DNA of 64,000 nucleotides from Pseudochrobactrum asaccharolyticum (GTDB lineage: Bacteria; Pseudomonadota; Alphaproteobacteria; Rhizobiales; Rhizobiaceae): positions 1 through 64,000 of the forward strand of contig NZ_QNRH01000008.1 in assembly GCF_003314995.1 (NCBI RefSeq). Reading direction: 5' to 3'. Below, piece after piece: positions 32,059 through 42,711 of this stretch. Numbering within the stretch: position 1 is the stretch's first letter; the number at the start of each line of letters is the position of its first letter. The position numbers and the translations under genes were made by a program. The notes beneath the pieces are model-generated. The model saw only the letters and a program-made list of their open reading frames with translations. It was not told where the DNA came from and ran no database searches.

Positions 32059-32388
32059 TCAGCTTGCGGAAGCAAGATGCCGCTCCCGTAGCAACAGGAA
32101 CATCGGCAGCGCCAAGGAAGGGCCTACCACGAGACAACACAAAGGCCACCACCAGTAACGCATTGCGAGTCTTGCGCTCTCTGCTACCACAAATACCGCA
32201 ACAACGACACCTGAAACCAGTACATCTGACCACGCGAATGCTGCGATATGACCGGAAGTAGCTTGCTGCAGCAAGAGCGGCACATCAAGTCCATGTGCGG
32301 ACAACCACGGAACAAATTGCGAGAGAGGCAGAGCTGCGCCAATGACACATAACAGGATGTAAAGAACTTGCACGCTCCCTCCGATCAT
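32059..32388 (-). CDS. DUF2834 membrane protein
   Basis: A 109-aa protein with three hydrophobic segments (VLYILLCVIGAALPLSQFVP, WSDVLVSGVVVAVFVVAES and WWWPLCCLVVGPSLALPMFL). The order, and the ALPLSQFVPWL and SARLAMRYWW motifs, fit DUF2834. Function unknown. A shifted frame at 31943-32233 is a shadow. Confidence 0.75.
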   Translation of the reverse strand: MIGGSVQVLYILLCVIGAALPLSQFVPWLSAHGLDVPLLLQQATSGHIAAFAWSDVLVSGVVVAVFVVAESARLAMRYWWWPLCCLVVGPSLALPMFLLLRERHLASAS

Positions 32389-32417
32389 CTCAACCCTATT
32401 GCAACTATCAAACCAGT

Positions 32418-33164
32418 TTAACGCCCGCCGGAAACATCAAGTAACGCACCAGACGTATAAGATGAAGCATCGCTGAGCAGCCAGACAATCGCCTCGGCAA
32501 TTTCGCTCGCCTCACCTGGTCGTCCGAATGGTGTATTCACGCCCAATCGCTGTGCCCGCCCCGGCTGACCGCCACTGGCATGAATATCCGTATTCACCAA
32601 TCCAGGACGCACGGCATTCACGCGCACCTTTTGCGGCCCCAACTCTTTGGAAAGACCAAGCGCCAGCGTATCAACTGCCGCTTTTGAACCAGCATAATCA
32701 ATATATTCAAACGGCGAGCCGATCCGTGAAGCCACTGACGACACCAGTACAATCGAACCGCCCTTGCCGCCGCGCTCAACGGATAAACGACGCGCGCTTT
32801 CCCGCGCACAGAGATAGGCGCCCAGCACATTAACATCAAACATGCGCTTCAATCGTTCCGCACTCATATCTGCCAATTGCAAAGATGGTGCAACAATACC
32901 GGCATTGACAACAACACCGTCGAGTTGACCAAATTGTTGCTTCGTCTTGTCAAACATAGCAATAACATCCGCTTCAACTGCAGCATCCCCCTGTATGGTG
33001 ATCGCTTGTCCGCCAGCCTTGCGCACATCTTCTGCAGTTTGTTCCGCAGCTTCATGATTGCCGACATAGTTGACTGCAACAGACCAGCCACGCTCTCCGC
33101 ATAAAATTGCGGCTGCACGTCCGATACCGCGGCTGGCACCTGTAATCAGAATAATCTTGCTCAT
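32418..33164 (-). CDS. SDR-family oxidoreductase
   Basis: A 248-aa classical short-chain dehydrogenase. It has the NAD(P) loop ITGASRGIGRAAA, NAGIVAP, catalytic Ser in VLVSSVASRIG, and Tyr/Lys in YIDYAGSKAAVDTLA. It resembles glucose 1-dehydrogenase / FabG-like enzymes; the substrate cannot be named. The ATG at 33164 has GGAG five bases upstream and is preferred to GTG 33173. Confidence 0.88.
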   Translation of the reverse strand: MSKIILITGASRGIGRAAAILCGERGWSVAVNYVGNHEAAEQTAEDVRKAGGQAITIQGDAAVEADVIAMFDKTKQQFGQLDGVVVNAGIVAPSLQLADMSAERLKRMFDVNVLGAYLCARESARRLSVERGGKGGSIVLVSSVASRIGSPFEYIDYAGSKAAVDTLALGLSKELGPQKVRVNAVRPGLVNTDIHASGGQPGRAQRLGVNTPFGRPGEASEIAEAIVWLLSDASSYTSGALLDVSGGR

Positions 33165-33235
33165 AATCTCCACCCTTTATTCCAGTCTGCATTCTTTGAG
33201 AAACATGCCCTCCGGCATCTCAAAACGCATTTATA

Positions 33236-33267
33236 AATAAAAAGCCGCCGGATCTCTCCGGCGGCTT
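33236..33267 (-). terminator. Terminator of alaS
   Basis: 11-bp stem AAGCCGCCGGA / TCCGGCGGCTT at 33242-33252 and 33257-33267 with T-run on the minus strand. Confidence 0.93.
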
Positions 33268-33291
33268 AAACTATTAAAGCTCGTTCAAGGC

Positions 33292-35952
33292 TTAGCCTGC
33301 AATTGCTTTTGCAAGAGCTTCCAGAGCTTCATCTGCTTTCGAACCATCCGGACCACCGGCCTGAGCCATATCCGGACGGCCACCACCGCCCTGACCGCCA
33401 AGTGCACTAGACGCAACACGAACCAGATCAACCGCACTGAAGCGCGATGTCAGATCTTCCGTCACCGCAACAACGGCGCTGGCCTTGCCATCTTCGCTCA
33501 CACCGATAAAGGCCACGATGCCGGAACCCAGCGCTTTTTTACCTTCATCCGCCAATGGCTTCAGATCTTTCGGTGCAACACCGGTCACGCTGCGTCCCAT
33601 GAACTGAACACCATTAATGGTCTTCGTTTCATTATCAGCCTTCGAGGAACCGCCACTCAGAGCCAGTTTCTTGCGGGCTTCGGTGAGTTCTTTTTCAAGC
33701 TTGCGACGCTCATCCAGCAGGCTGTTGACACGTTCCAGCGCTTCAGACGGCGTGGTCTTCAAAGCAGATGCAATGGCTTTAACGCGCTCATCCTGTTCTT
33801 CAAGATAAAGACGTGCTGCCTCACCGGTCAGCGCTTCCATACGGCGTACACCGGCTGCAACCGCACCTTCGGAGACAATGCGCACCAAACCAATATCACC
33901 GGTCTGGCGAACATGCGTACCGCCGCAAAGTTCCAGCGAATAGGTTTTACCGGCTTTATCGCCCTGTGTTGCAGTGCCCATGGAAACCACGCGTACTTCA
34001 TCACCGTATTTCTCGCCAAACAGCGCCATAGCACCGGCTTCAATCGCATCATCAACCGCCATCAGGCGGGTAACTACCGGAGAGTTCTGCAGAATGATCT
34101 CATTGGCAATGTTTTCAACTTTGCGCAATTCTTCTTCGCTGATCGGCTTCGGATGTGAGAAGTCAAAACGCAGACGTTCCGGCGCAACAAGCGAGCCCTT
34201 CTGTGCCACATGGTCACCGAGCGTTTCGCGCAGTGCTTCATGCAGAATATGGGTTGCCGAGTGGTTAGAACGCATACGGCTGCGGCGGTCATGAGCAACG
34301 ACCAACTCAACCGCATCACCGGTTGCGAGCTTGCCTTCACGGATCACAGCCTGATGGACAAAGACACCATCTGCTTTCTTCACTGTATCGGTCACTTCAA
34401 TCACGAAGCCATCGCCATAAATGAAGCCGGCATCGCCCTGCTGACCACCGGATTCCGCATAGAACGGAGTCTGGTTTACAATAATGCTGACAGTTTCGCC
34501 CTGAGCAGCCTTATCAATGATCTGACCATCACGCACCAGAGCAGTCACAACGCCCTCAGCCTTCTCAGTATCATAACCGAGGAATTCTGTAGCGCCAACT
34601 TTGTCACGTACCGAGAACCAAACCCGTTCAGTCGCAGCATCACCGGAACCCGACCAGTTAGCACGCGCCTCGGCTTTCTGACGTTCCATAGCGGCACTAA
34701 AACCATCGGTATCAACAGTAATGCCACGTTGACGCAAAGCATCCTGTGTCAAGTCGAGCGGGAAGCCATAGGTGTCATAGAGTTTGAATGCAGTCTCACC
34801 ATCAAGGCTCTGACCTTCACTCATATTCTCTGTTGCATCGCTCAGGAGACCAAGACCGCGTTCCAAAGTTTTACGGAAACGGGTTTCTTCAAGCTTCAGC
34901 GTTTCTGAAATCAAAGCTTCGGCACGCACCAGTTCCGGATAAGCCTGCCCCATCTCACGAACCAGTGTCGGCAGCAGACGATACATCAACGGATCGCGGG
35001 CACCCAGCAGCTGCGCATGGCGCATAGCGCGACGCATAATACGGCGCAACACATAGCCACGACCTTCATTCGACGGCAGAACGCCATCAGCAATCAGGAA
35101 GCTGGCAGAGCGCAGATGGTCGGCGATTACGCGATGGCTGGCGCGCTGGCCACCTTCAGCCTTAACGCCGGTTGCTTCTTCCGAAGCGCGGATAAGCGCC
35201 TTGAACAGATCGATGTCATAATTGTCATGAACGCCCTGCAGAACCGCAGCAATACGCTCCAGCCCCATACCCGTATCAATCGACGGACGCGGCAAATCAA
35301 TACGTTCTTCTTTGGTGATCTGTTCGAACTGCATAAAAACGAGATTCCAGATCTCGATAAAACGGTCACCGTCTTCATCAGCCGATCCCGGAGGGCCACC
35401 CCAGATATGATCGCCGTGATCAAAGAAAATTTCCGAACACGGACCACATGGACCTGTATCACCCATCGACCAGAAGTTATCATTGGTCGCGATGCGAATA
35501 ATACGATCATCGGAAAGTCCGGCAATCTTCTTCCAGTAATTCGCTGCGTCTTCGTCAGTATGATAAACCGTAACCAGCAGCTTGTCTTTGTTCAGACCAA
35601 ATTCTTTGGTCAACAAATTCCATGCAAATGTAATTGCTTCTTCTTTGAAATAATCACCGAAGGAGAAGTTCCCCAGCATTTCAAAAAAAGTGTGGTGACG
35701 TGCTGTATAGCCGACATTGTCCAGATCATTATGCTTGCCACCGGCGCGCACGCATTTCTGCGCGGTTGCTGCACGGCTGTAAGGGCGTGTTTCAAGACCG
35801 GTAAAAACGTTCTTGAACTGCACCATACCGGCATTGGTAAACATCAAAGTCGGGTCATTGCGCGGCACAAGCGGACTCGACGCCACCGCTTCATGGCCAT
35901 TCTTACGATAATAATCGAGGAATGTTGACCTGATCTCGTTAACGCCGCTCAT
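33292..35952 (-). CDS. alaS: Alanyl-tRNA synthetase
   Basis: An 886-aa class II synthetase of normal length. It shows the N-terminal catalytic domain ([20 protein letters not shown] and the glycine-rich [17 protein letters not shown]). The editing domain zinc ligands are in [11 protein letters not shown] and [11 protein letters not shown], and the C-Ala domain carries the glycine-rich [16 protein letters not shown]. It charges tRNA-Ala and clears Ser and Gly mischarging. It stands as its own unit between recA and the SDR gene. Confidence 0.98.
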   Translation of the reverse strand: MSGVNEIRSTFLDYYRKNGHEAVASSPLVPRNDPTLMFTNAGMVQFKNVFTGLETRPYSRAATAQKCVRAGGKHNDLDNVGYTARHHTFFEMLGNFSFGDYFKEEAITFAWNLLTKEFGLNKDKLLVTVYHTDEDAANYWKKIAGLSDDRIIRIATNDNFWSMGDTGPCGPCSEIFFDHGDHIWGGPPGSADEDGDRFIEIWNLVFMQFEQITKEERIDLPRPSIDTGMGLERIAAVLQGVHDNYDIDLFKALIRASEEATGVKAEGGQRASHRVIADHLRSASFLIADGVLPSNEGRGYVLRRIMRRAMRHAQLLGARDPLMYRLLPTLVREMGQAYPELVRAEALISETLKLEETRFRKTLERGLGLLSDATENMSEGQSLDGETAFKLYDTYGFPLDLTQDALRQRGITVDTDGFSAAMERQKAEARANWSGSGDAATERVWFSVRDKVGATEFLGYDTEKAEGVVTALVRDGQIIDKAAQGETVSIIVNQTPFYAESGGQQGDAGFIYGDGFVIEVTDTVKKADGVFVHQAVIREGKLATGDAVELVVAHDRRSRMRSNHSATHILHEALRETLGDHVAQKGSLVAPERLRFDFSHPKPISEEELRKVENIANEIILQNSPVVTRLMAVDDAIEAGAMALFGEKYGDEVRVVSMGTATQGDKAGKTYSLELCGGTHVRQTGDIGLVRIVSEGAVAAGVRRMEALTGEAARLYLEEQDERVKAIASALKTTPSEALERVNSLLDERRKLEKELTEARKKLALSGGSSKADNETKTINGVQFMGRSVTGVAPKDLKPLADEGKKALGSGIVAFIGVSEDGKASAVVAVTEDLTSRFSAVDLVRVASSALGGQGGGGRPDMAQAGGPDGSKADEALEALAKAIAG

Positions 35953-36170
35953 TGTTCACCTTTGGGTTCTGCCCGATTTTAAGCCGTAATAACACAGCTT
36001 TTAACATCTTAAATAAGCAGTGGTTTCAATCTGCACAACCATCTGACAGGTATCAATAAAGCTTAAACCTGCAGCCATAGAATAGCAGTCACCATTGCAA
36101 CTGCACTGCTTTTAAACAGATGATCATGCACTGTCCAGATATCCGTATAAATTGAAGTGTCACAGATACA

Positions 36171-36204
36171 AAATGCCCCGCATCACGCTATGCAATGCGG
36201 GGCA
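36171..36204 (-). terminator. Terminator of recA
   Basis: 10-bp stem TGCCCCGCAT / ATGCGGGGCA (36174-36183, 36195-36204) followed by a short T-rich tract on the minus strand. Confidence 0.85.
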
Positions 36205-36236
36205 CTGAACCTGATCAGTAAGCTGCAATCTTCGGC

Positions 36237-37313
36237 TTATGCCTCAGCAGCATCATCTTCCGCGCCGCCATTGTCGAGCATCTGCTCGGCAATGAGACCG
36301 GCATTCTGGCGCAAGGTCAGTTCAATCTCATTTGCCACTTCCGGATTTTCCTTCAGGAAGTTCTTCGCATTATCGCGACCCTGACCAAGGCGCTGTGAAT
36401 TATACGAGAACCACGAACCGGATTTCTCTACAATACCGGCCTTAACGCCGAGATCGACCAGCTCACCGGTCTTGGACACGCCCTGACCATACATAATGTC
36501 GAACTCAACCTGCTTGAACGGAGGAGCCAGCTTATTCTTAACAACCTTCACACGGGTCTGGTTACCAACAACTTCATCGCGCTCTTTGATCGAACCGATA
36601 CGGCGAATATCCAGACGAACGGAGGCGTAGAATTTCAGCGCATTACCACCGGTGGTGGTTTCAGGCGAACCGAACATCACACCAATTTTCATACGGATCT
36701 GGTTGATGAAAATAACCATCGTATTCGATTTGGAAATAGACGCTGTCAGCTTACGCAGTGCCTGACTCATCAGGCGCGCCTGAAGGCCTGGCAGAGAATC
36801 GCCCATTTCACCTTCAATTTCCGCACGTGGTGTCAGAGCCGCAACGGAATCGACAACCAACACATCAATCGCACCGGAGCGCACCAGTGTGTCAGTAATT
36901 TCCAGCGCCTGCTCACCGGTATCCGGCTGCGAGATCAGCAGATTTTCCAGATCAACACCGAGCTTACGGGCATAGACCGGATCAAGCGCGTGCTCCGCAT
37001 CCACAAATGCGCAAATACCGCCCTTTTTCTGCGCCTCTGCAATTGTATGCAGCGCCATTGTTGTTTTACCCGAGCTTTCAGGCCCGTAGATTTCAACAAT
37101 ACGTCCTTTTGGCAAACCGCCAACACCAAGTGCAATATCCAGAGACAGTGAACCGGTCGGAACAGTTTCAATTTCCACCACCTTATCATTCTGGCCAAGG
37201 CGCATAATCGAGCCCTTACCGAATGAGCGCTCAATCTGTGACAGTGCCGCGTCCAGAGCCTTTGATTTGTCCACTGATTTATCCTCAACAAGTCGTAATG
37301 AATTCTGAGACAT
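36237..37313 (-). CDS. recA: Recombinase RecA
   Basis: A 358-aa RecA. Walker A is [13 protein letters not shown], and typical stretches are [40 protein letters not shown] and [20 protein letters not shown]. The acidic tail is short. It catalyses strand exchange and activates LexA cleavage. The promoter carries an SOS box between the -35 and -10, so it should be DNA-damage inducible. Confidence 0.98.
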   Translation of the reverse strand: MSQNSLRLVEDKSVDKSKALDAALSQIERSFGKGSIMRLGQNDKVVEIETVPTGSLSLDIALGVGGLPKGRIVEIYGPESSGKTTMALHTIAEAQKKGGICAFVDAEHALDPVYARKLGVDLENLLISQPDTGEQALEITDTLVRSGAIDVLVVDSVAALTPRAEIEGEMGDSLPGLQARLMSQALRKLTASISKSNTMVIFINQIRMKIGVMFGSPETTTGGNALKFYASVRLDIRRIGSIKERDEVVGNQTRVKVVKNKLAPPFKQVEFDIMYGQGVSKTGELVDLGVKAGIVEKSGSWFSYNSQRLGQGRDNAKNFLKENPEVANEIELTLRQNAGLIAEQMLDNGGAEDDAAEA

Positions 37314-37360
37314 TTTAACTATCCCTTTGCGTCACTTGAAGTCCGCAGATTGAAACTTTA

Positions 37361-37389
37361 TGTATAATATGTATCCTATTTGTTCTCAA
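37361..37389 (-). promoter_or_regulatory. Possible second recA promoter
   Basis: -35 TTGAGA (37384-37389), 17-bp spacer, -10 TATACA (37361-37366), downstream of the SOS-controlled promoter and free of an SOS box. It might give basal expression. Confidence 0.45.
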
Positions 37390-37425
37390 TTCGCAATAGA
37401 GTTAATACATTGATATTGCTATGAA

Positions 37426-37454
37426 ATTATATTTTGTTCTTCTGTTGTTCTAAA
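37426..37454 (-). promoter_or_regulatory. recA promoter with SOS box
   Basis: -35 TTTAGA (37449-37454), 17-bp spacer, -10 TATAAT (37426-37431). The LexA site GTTC-N7-GTTC (37436-37450) occupies the spacer, so LexA blocks polymerase directly. Confidence 0.85.
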
Positions 37455-37578
37455 TTATAAATAACGCAAAACTAAAAAAGACATTTCAAATTAAAACAAG
37501 ACGGGAACGAATTTAGTGAAAAGTCGATTCGAGAAAACCGGCGTCCCATAGCGCGAATACAAATGAAAGCCAGACAAT

Positions 37579-37608
37579 AAAAAACCGCTCCGGCAGAGCC
37601 GAAGCGGT
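37579..37608 (-). terminator. Terminator of the OmpA-type lipoprotein gene
   Basis: 11-bp stem with one mismatch, ACCGCTCCGGC / GCCGAAGCGGT, followed on the minus strand by TTTTATT. Confidence 0.85.
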
Positions 37609-37634
37609 CATTTTTCAAAGCATTTATAAAACGC

Positions 37635-38297
37635 TTAAACGCCTTTAAGCGGGGAAATTTCGATTTCCACGCGACGGTTCTGCGCACGGCCATCCGGTGT
37701 TGCATTGGATGCAACAGGCTGCGTCGCACCGAAGCCCATGATCGCAAAACGACGACCATCGATGCCCTGACCACTCAGGTAGTTACCAACCGAAGCTGCA
37801 CGGCGCTGAGACAGATTCTGGTTATGCGAAGCAGAACCGGTCGAATCTGTGTGACCTTTAATATCAACCAGCGTCTTATCGAACTTACGCAGAACGATCG
37901 CCACGGAAGTCAGGGTTGGGTAGAACTGTGGCATTACAACATCCTGATCGGTGTTGAATGTAATGCTGGAAGGCATGTTCAGGATAATGCGGTCACCGTT
38001 ACGTGTAACCGAAACGCCGGTACCCTGCAGCTGCGAGCGCAGTTCGCTTTCCTGACGATCCATATAGTTACCGATTGCACCGCCGCCCAGCGCACCAAGA
38101 CCGGCGCCGATCAGCACGGCATTACGCTGTGCATTTTTTGAACCGCCAACCATCATACCGCCGAGCGCACCAACAGCAGCACCGATACCTGCACCGCCGG
38201 CGGTATTGGAGATTTTCTGCTCGCCTGTGTAAGGGTCAGTTGTACAACCGGCCAAAAATGTAGTGACTGTTGCGGCAATAGCAATCTTTTTCAACAT
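37635..38297 (-). CDS. OmpA-family lipoprotein, YiaD-like
   Basis: A 220-aa protein. The lipobox LAGC at residues 15-18 predicts lipidation. A glycine-zipper region (GGAGIGAAVGALGGMMVGG, VLIGAGLGALGGGAIGNYMD) follows, then an OmpA-like peptidoglycan-binding domain with ITFNTDQDVV, VDIKGHTDSTGSASHNQNLS, QRRAASVGNYL and GRAQNRRVEIEI. It tethers the outer membrane to the wall. Confidence 0.92.
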   Translation of the reverse strand: MLKKIAIAATVTTFLAGCTTDPYTGEQKISNTAGGAGIGAAVGALGGMMVGGSKNAQRNAVLIGAGLGALGGGAIGNYMDRQESELRSQLQGTGVSVTRNGDRIILNMPSSITFNTDQDVVMPQFYPTLTSVAIVLRKFDKTLVDIKGHTDSTGSASHNQNLSQRRAASVGNYLSGQGIDGRRFAIMGFGATQPVASNATPDGRAQNRRVEIEISPLKGV

Positions 38298-38644
38298 GGT
38301 TCAAATTTCCTGATTCAAGATGTGCCGCAGGATAACGGCAAATACGGCAGCATGTTGGTTAATTTTTGTCCCGAGGTCAAATTCATATCATTCGGAACGC
38401 ATCTTTATGGTGCTTGTACTACAAACAACCGGTAAACAAGCACATAATGGCTGGCACGATTTTTGGTACAGAGAATAAGACCGCTGATTTTCACCCTACA
38501 ATGATGCAGATTTGAGAATCGCACCCTCCAGATATGTTCTAGAGCGTGTTGCGCTTCATCGTACCCACTGCGTTCGCGTCTCAATTCTTTTAATTATCGC
38601 ATGTTCGCGGTAGCTCAAATGAATATATTTGAGCGCGACATGCT
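38298..38644. other. Intergenic region with a Rhizobiales-type repeat
   Basis: No gene. The segment from about 38540 to 38642 (AGAGCGTGTTGCGCTTCATC start, ACATGCTTTA end, with the CTCAAAT/ATTTGAG hairpin) looks like the AGAGC-ATGTTGCGC intergenic repeat common in Rhizobiales. It directly abuts the end of the ABC operon and could act as its transcript end. Confidence 0.5.
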
Positions 38645-39646
38645 TTAGCGGATTGCCCTTCCCTCACCGTCAAAGCGATGAATTTTACCGCTGTCCGGCG
38701 TTGCATAAACCTTCGCACCTGCCTCAATACGATACTGACCGAAAATACGCACTGTCAGCAGCCCTGCGGCCTCTGTATCGAGATAGACGTTGGTATCCGC
38801 ACCGAGCTGCTCCACGTGCACCACGGAACCTTTCCACTGCCCTGAATTTGTATCCAGCGTAATATGTTCCGGCCGGATGCCGATACGTTTTGCCTGCCCG
38901 TCATTCAGCGCAGACGCATCAACAAAATTCATCTTCGGTGAACCGATAAAGCCCGCAACAAACTCGTTGTCCGGCGCATTATAGAGATCCATCGGTGCAC
39001 CGACCTGCTCAATGCGTCCGGCATTCAGCACAACGATCCGGTCAGCCAGCGTCATCGCTTCCACCTGATCATGGGTTACATAGATCATAGTTGCAGAAAG
39101 CTGACGATGCAGCTTGGCAATTTCCAGACGTGTATTCACGCGCAATGCTGCATCAAGATTGGAAAGCGGCTCATCAAACAGGAACAACTTTGGCTCACGT
39201 ACCAGCGCACGACCGATAGCCACACGCTGACGTTGCCCGCCGGAAAGCTCAGCCGGACGGCGCTGCAAATAACTGTCGAGCGACAACATGCCGGAAGCCT
39301 GCTTGACCCGCTCATTAATTTCGGTGGCAGGCTTACCGGCCTGTTTAAGGCCAAGTCCCATATTGGCTTCAACCGTCAAGTGCGGATAGAGTGCATAGCT
39401 CTGAAACACCATTGCAATGCCGCGTTTGGCGGGCGGCGTCTGATTGACAACCTGATCGTCAATATACACTTCACCGGAATTGGCATCTTCCAGCCCTGCA
39501 ATAATGCGTAAGAGTGTAGATTTACCGCAGCCGGACGGCCCGACGAAAACGACCAGCTCACCGTCACGCACATCCAGATCGATACCTTTGATAATATCGA
39601 CCTGACCATATGATTTACGGATATTATTGAGTTTCAGAGTTCCCAA
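38645..39646 (-). CDS. Sugar ABC transporter ATPase (UgpC/MalK type)
   Basis: A 333-aa CUT1 ATPase. Walker A GPSGCGKSTLLR, signature LSGGQRQRVAIGRAL, Walker B LFLFDEPLSNLDAALR, switch His in IYVTHDQVEAMTLADR, and a C-terminal TOBE/MalK regulatory part from about 240. It energises the two permeases encoded upstream. Last gene of the amino-sugar operon. Confidence 0.95.
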   Translation of the reverse strand: MGTLKLNNIRKSYGQVDIIKGIDLDVRDGELVVFVGPSGCGKSTLLRIIAGLEDANSGEVYIDDQVVNQTPPAKRGIAMVFQSYALYPHLTVEANMGLGLKQAGKPATEINERVKQASGMLSLDSYLQRRPAELSGGQRQRVAIGRALVREPKLFLFDEPLSNLDAALRVNTRLEIAKLHRQLSATMIYVTHDQVEAMTLADRIVVLNAGRIEQVGAPMDLYNAPDNEFVAGFIGSPKMNFVDASALNDGQAKRIGIRPEHITLDTNSGQWKGSVVHVEQLGADTNVYLDTEAAGLLTVRIFGQYRIEAGAKVYATPDSGKIHRFDGEGRAIR

Positions 39647-39706
39647 AGTCGTGTTCCCGTCAGAGTAATTTCAAAGCCAGTCATGCACATAAGCAGGCAG
39701 GCAATA

Positions 39707-40774
39707 TTATAGTTTCACAGCCAGACCTGTGCGCACGCTTTCATCTGCTGCAAGGCAAATGCGCAGAGACTGCACGGCATCATCCATATGGCGCGTCAGA
39801 TCGATCTTTTCAGTAATCGCCTTCAGCATGAACGCCTGTTCGCGGTCGCACAGTTCCTGATGATCAGGCTCACCCTGCATCGAGAGCAATTCATCTTGTT
39901 TTTTGAATTTGCCCTCGGCATCGGTTGCGGCCTGATGCACACGAATGACAGATGTTTTGGTGTGGGTGTTAATGTCAGCGGAGCTTGCGCCCTCTTCCAT
40001 AACAATCGAAACACAGCCCTTCGGCGAGATTACATCTTTCACGAAGAATGCCGTTTCCGACATCATCGGCCCCCAGCCTGCTTCGTACCAACCCACCGAG
40101 CCGTCCGCGAACAACACTTGCAGATGGCCGTAATTATACATGCCTTCCGCAACTTCATCAGAGAGCCGTACGCCCATGCCGCGTACTTCAACCGCTTTTG
40201 CATCGGTAATCTGGCACATAACATCCAGATAATGCACACCGCAATCGACAATCGGTGATGTGGTTTTCATCAGCTGTTTATGGGTCTGCCAATGCGCGCC
40301 ACTGGACTGCTGGTTCAAATTCATACGGAAGACATAAGGCCCGCCGAGATTGCGTGCCTCTTCAATCAGACGCATCCATGACGGATGGTGACGAAGGATA
40401 TAACCGATCACCAGCTGGCGGCCTGTCTCTTTGGCTTTTGCAACTACACGTTCCGCATCAGCCACAGTTGTCGCCAATGGCTTCTCAACAAAAACGTCAC
40501 TGCCCGCTTCCATCGCCATAATCGCATAATCGGCATGACTATCCGAATAGGTCGCCACACAAACCAGATCAGGCTTAAGCTGCTGCAATGCGTCTTCATA
40601 AGAAGTCATCAGCGGATAAGAGCGCAGTTCTTCCGGCAGATTAATGCTCGAGCGATTGACCAGACCGACAATCTCGAAGCCCGGATTTTTATGATAGGCG
40701 AGCGCATGGCTCAGCCCCATATTGCCCAGACCTGCAACCATCACACGCAGTTTTTTTGCCCCGTTATTACTCAT
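39707..40774 (-). CDS. Gfo/Idh/MocA-family oxidoreductase in the ABC operon
   Basis: A 355-aa NAD(P)-dependent sugar dehydrogenase-like protein. The Rossmann start is VMVAGLGNMGLSHALAYHKN and the family EKP motif is VFVEKPLATTVADAERVV, followed by GYILRHHPSWMRLIEEARN. It overlaps the upstream permease gene by four bases. S. meliloti has the same arrangement in its N-acetylglucosamine locus, but the reaction is not established. Confidence 0.88.
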   Translation of the reverse strand: MSNNGAKKLRVMVAGLGNMGLSHALAYHKNPGFEIVGLVNRSSINLPEELRSYPLMTSYEDALQQLKPDLVCVATYSDSHADYAIMAMEAGSDVFVEKPLATTVADAERVVAKAKETGRQLVIGYILRHHPSWMRLIEEARNLGGPYVFRMNLNQQSSGAHWQTHKQLMKTTSPIVDCGVHYLDVMCQITDAKAVEVRGMGVRLSDEVAEGMYNYGHLQVLFADGSVGWYEAGWGPMMSETAFFVKDVISPKGCVSIVMEEGASSADINTHTKTSVIRVHQAATDAEGKFKKQDELLSMQGEPDHQELCDREQAFMLKAITEKIDLTRHMDDAVQSLRICLAADESVRTGLAVKL

Positions 40775-41610
40775 TTGACTGCTCCTGCGGTAATGCCGCG
40801 AATTAACTGACGGGAGAATATGAAATAGAGGATCAGCACCGGCAGAATTGCCAGCGACAGTGCGGCCAAAACCGCATTCCAGTTGGTTACATATTGCCCG
40901 ATAAACATCTGTGCGCCGAGTGTTACGGTTTTGGTTTCCTCAGACGGCGCAAGGATCAGCGGGAACCAGAGATCATTCCAGATCGGGATCATCGTAAATA
41001 CCGCAACTGTTGCCATAGCCGGACGTACCAGCGGCAGTACAAGGCGGAAGAAAATACGATATTCGCTCAGACCATCCATACGGCCGGCATCTTTGAGATC
41101 TTTCGACACCTGCCCCATAAATTCAGACAGGATGAAAATCGCCAGCGGCAGCCCCTGTGCTGTATAGACAAGGATCAGTGATGTCAGCGTATTCACCAGA
41201 CCGCTGGCCACCATCAGTTCCAGAATAGAAACCGTGCCGAGACGGATCGGGATCATAATCCCCAGTGCCAGATACAGCCCCATCAGCGTATTGCCGCGGA
41301 AGCGATATTCCGACAGCGCGAAAGCGGCCATTGCTCCGAAAATCAGCACCAGTGCAATCGCCACTACGGTGACGATCATACTGTTCTGGAAATAGAGGAA
41401 GAAATTACCCTGCGTCATCACCGTCTGATAACCAATCAGACTGAATGTTTCCGAATTCGGCAATGACAAAGGCGAACGGAAGATTGCCGCCTTGGTCTTG
41501 AAGGAATTGATGATGATGATCACCACCGGAAACAGAGCGATCAGCGTATAGAGAATAAGGATCGCATGGGCGGCGATACTGCGTACCGGAGACTGGGTTG
41601 CGCGGCTCAT
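40771..41610 (-). CDS. Sugar ABC permease, MalG type
   Basis: A 279-aa inner-membrane permease with six predicted spans and the EAA loop DAGRMDGLSEYRIFFRLVLP. It starts at 41610 (MSRATQSPVRSIAAH) just after the MalF-type gene; the longer frame would overlap that gene. Confidence 0.92.
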   Translation of the reverse strand: MSRATQSPVRSIAAHAILILYTLIALFPVVIIIINSFKTKAAIFRSPLSLPNSETFSLIGYQTVMTQGNFFLYFQNSMIVTVVAIALVLIFGAMAAFALSEYRFRGNTLMGLYLALGIMIPIRLGTVSILELMVASGLVNTLTSLILVYTAQGLPLAIFILSEFMGQVSKDLKDAGRMDGLSEYRIFFRLVLPLVRPAMATVAVFTMIPIWNDLWFPLILAPSEETKTVTLGAQMFIGQYVTNWNAVLAALSLAILPVLILYFIFSRQLIRGITAGAVK

Positions 41611-41620
41611 ATCATTATCC

Positions 41621-42550
41621 TCAGAACTGGTAGCGACGCAGACGTCGCTGAATGCCGAACAAATAGACACAGACGCCGATCAGAATGATGAAGAACATCA
41701 GCGAGGCGATCGTCGCACCCATATTCTTGTCACCAACCTGAAGCTGGAAGCCAAAGAAGGTGCGGAACATAAATGTGCCGAGAATGTCGGTGGAGTAATT
41801 CGGCCCTGCCAGCGCACCCTGCGCCGAATAAATCAGATCGAATGCGTTGAAATTGCCGACAAAGGTCAGAATGGAGATAATCCCGATGGACGGCAGGATC
41901 AGCGGCAGTTTGATCTTCCAAAACTGCGACGCGCCGGTAATCCCGTCGCACTCGGCAGCTTCAATAATCTCGTCAGGAATAGACAGCAGCGCCGCATAGA
42001 TCAGCATCATCGGAATACCGATAAACTGCCAGACTGAAATCAGGCCAAGTGCTGTCAGCGCATATTCTTTCTGGCCGAGCCATGGTGCGAACAGGCTCTT
42101 CAGCCCCACCAGATCCAGCATATTCGGTGCCACGCCCCAAAGCGGTGACAGGATCAGCTTCCACACGAAACCGACGATCACAAAGGACAGAATGGTCGGA
42201 ATAAAAATCGCCGAGCGGTAGAAAGCGGCAAAACGCAATTTCGGATGGCTGAGCAGCGCGGCAAGCAAAATACCGATCGGGTTCTGCACCACCATGTGGA
42301 TAACAAAGAACCACATATTATTGCCCAGCGCGTTCCAGAAGCTCGCAGACCAGCGCTCATCACCGAGCAATGTGCGGAAATTATCCAGCCCGACAAAAAA
42401 GCTCTGCTGATTTTCCACGCGGAACAGCGACAATTGCATCGTTCCGAAAAGCGGCAGGATCATAATAGCCGTATAGACCAGCACCGCTGGTGCCAGAAAA
42501 ACCGCTATATGCCAGCGGAAGGGCGGTTTGCTTGTCGAATTTCGCGCCAT
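41621..42550 (-). CDS. Sugar ABC permease, MalF type
   Basis: A 309-aa permease with six predicted spans and the EAA loop EAAECDGITGASQFWKIKLP. It pairs with the MalG-type protein downstream. A strong stem-loop separates it from the binding protein gene. Confidence 0.92.
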   Translation of the reverse strand: MARNSTSKPPFRWHIAVFLAPAVLVYTAIMILPLFGTMQLSLFRVENQQSFFVGLDNFRTLLGDERWSASFWNALGNNMWFFVIHMVVQNPIGILLAALLSHPKLRFAAFYRSAIFIPTILSFVIVGFVWKLILSPLWGVAPNMLDLVGLKSLFAPWLGQKEYALTALGLISVWQFIGIPMMLIYAALLSIPDEIIEAAECDGITGASQFWKIKLPLILPSIGIISILTFVGNFNAFDLIYSAQGALAGPNYSTDILGTFMFRTFFGFQLQVGDKNMGATIASLMFFIILIGVCVYLFGIQRRLRRYQF

Positions 42551-42632
42551 ACCGGTCTAACGCTTTCAAAACGGGCACTTCCGGCAAAGCAGCAATATTT
42601 ACACCGGAATATGCATCAAAAAACAATCGGAT

Positions 42633-42702
42633 AAAAAAGCCACCCGCCTGCCCCTATCCGATCTGAAAAACAGACAGAAAAGGGGTTTCAGGCGAATGGC
42701 TT
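42633..42702 (-). terminator. Intercistronic stem-loop after the binding protein gene
   Basis: Long imperfect stem (AAGCCATTCGCCTG region pairing with CAGGCGGGTGGCTT) followed on the minus strand by six T. It probably acts as a partial terminator or 3' protector, giving more binding protein than permease. Confidence 0.75.
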
Positions 42703-42711
42703 CAATTCATG

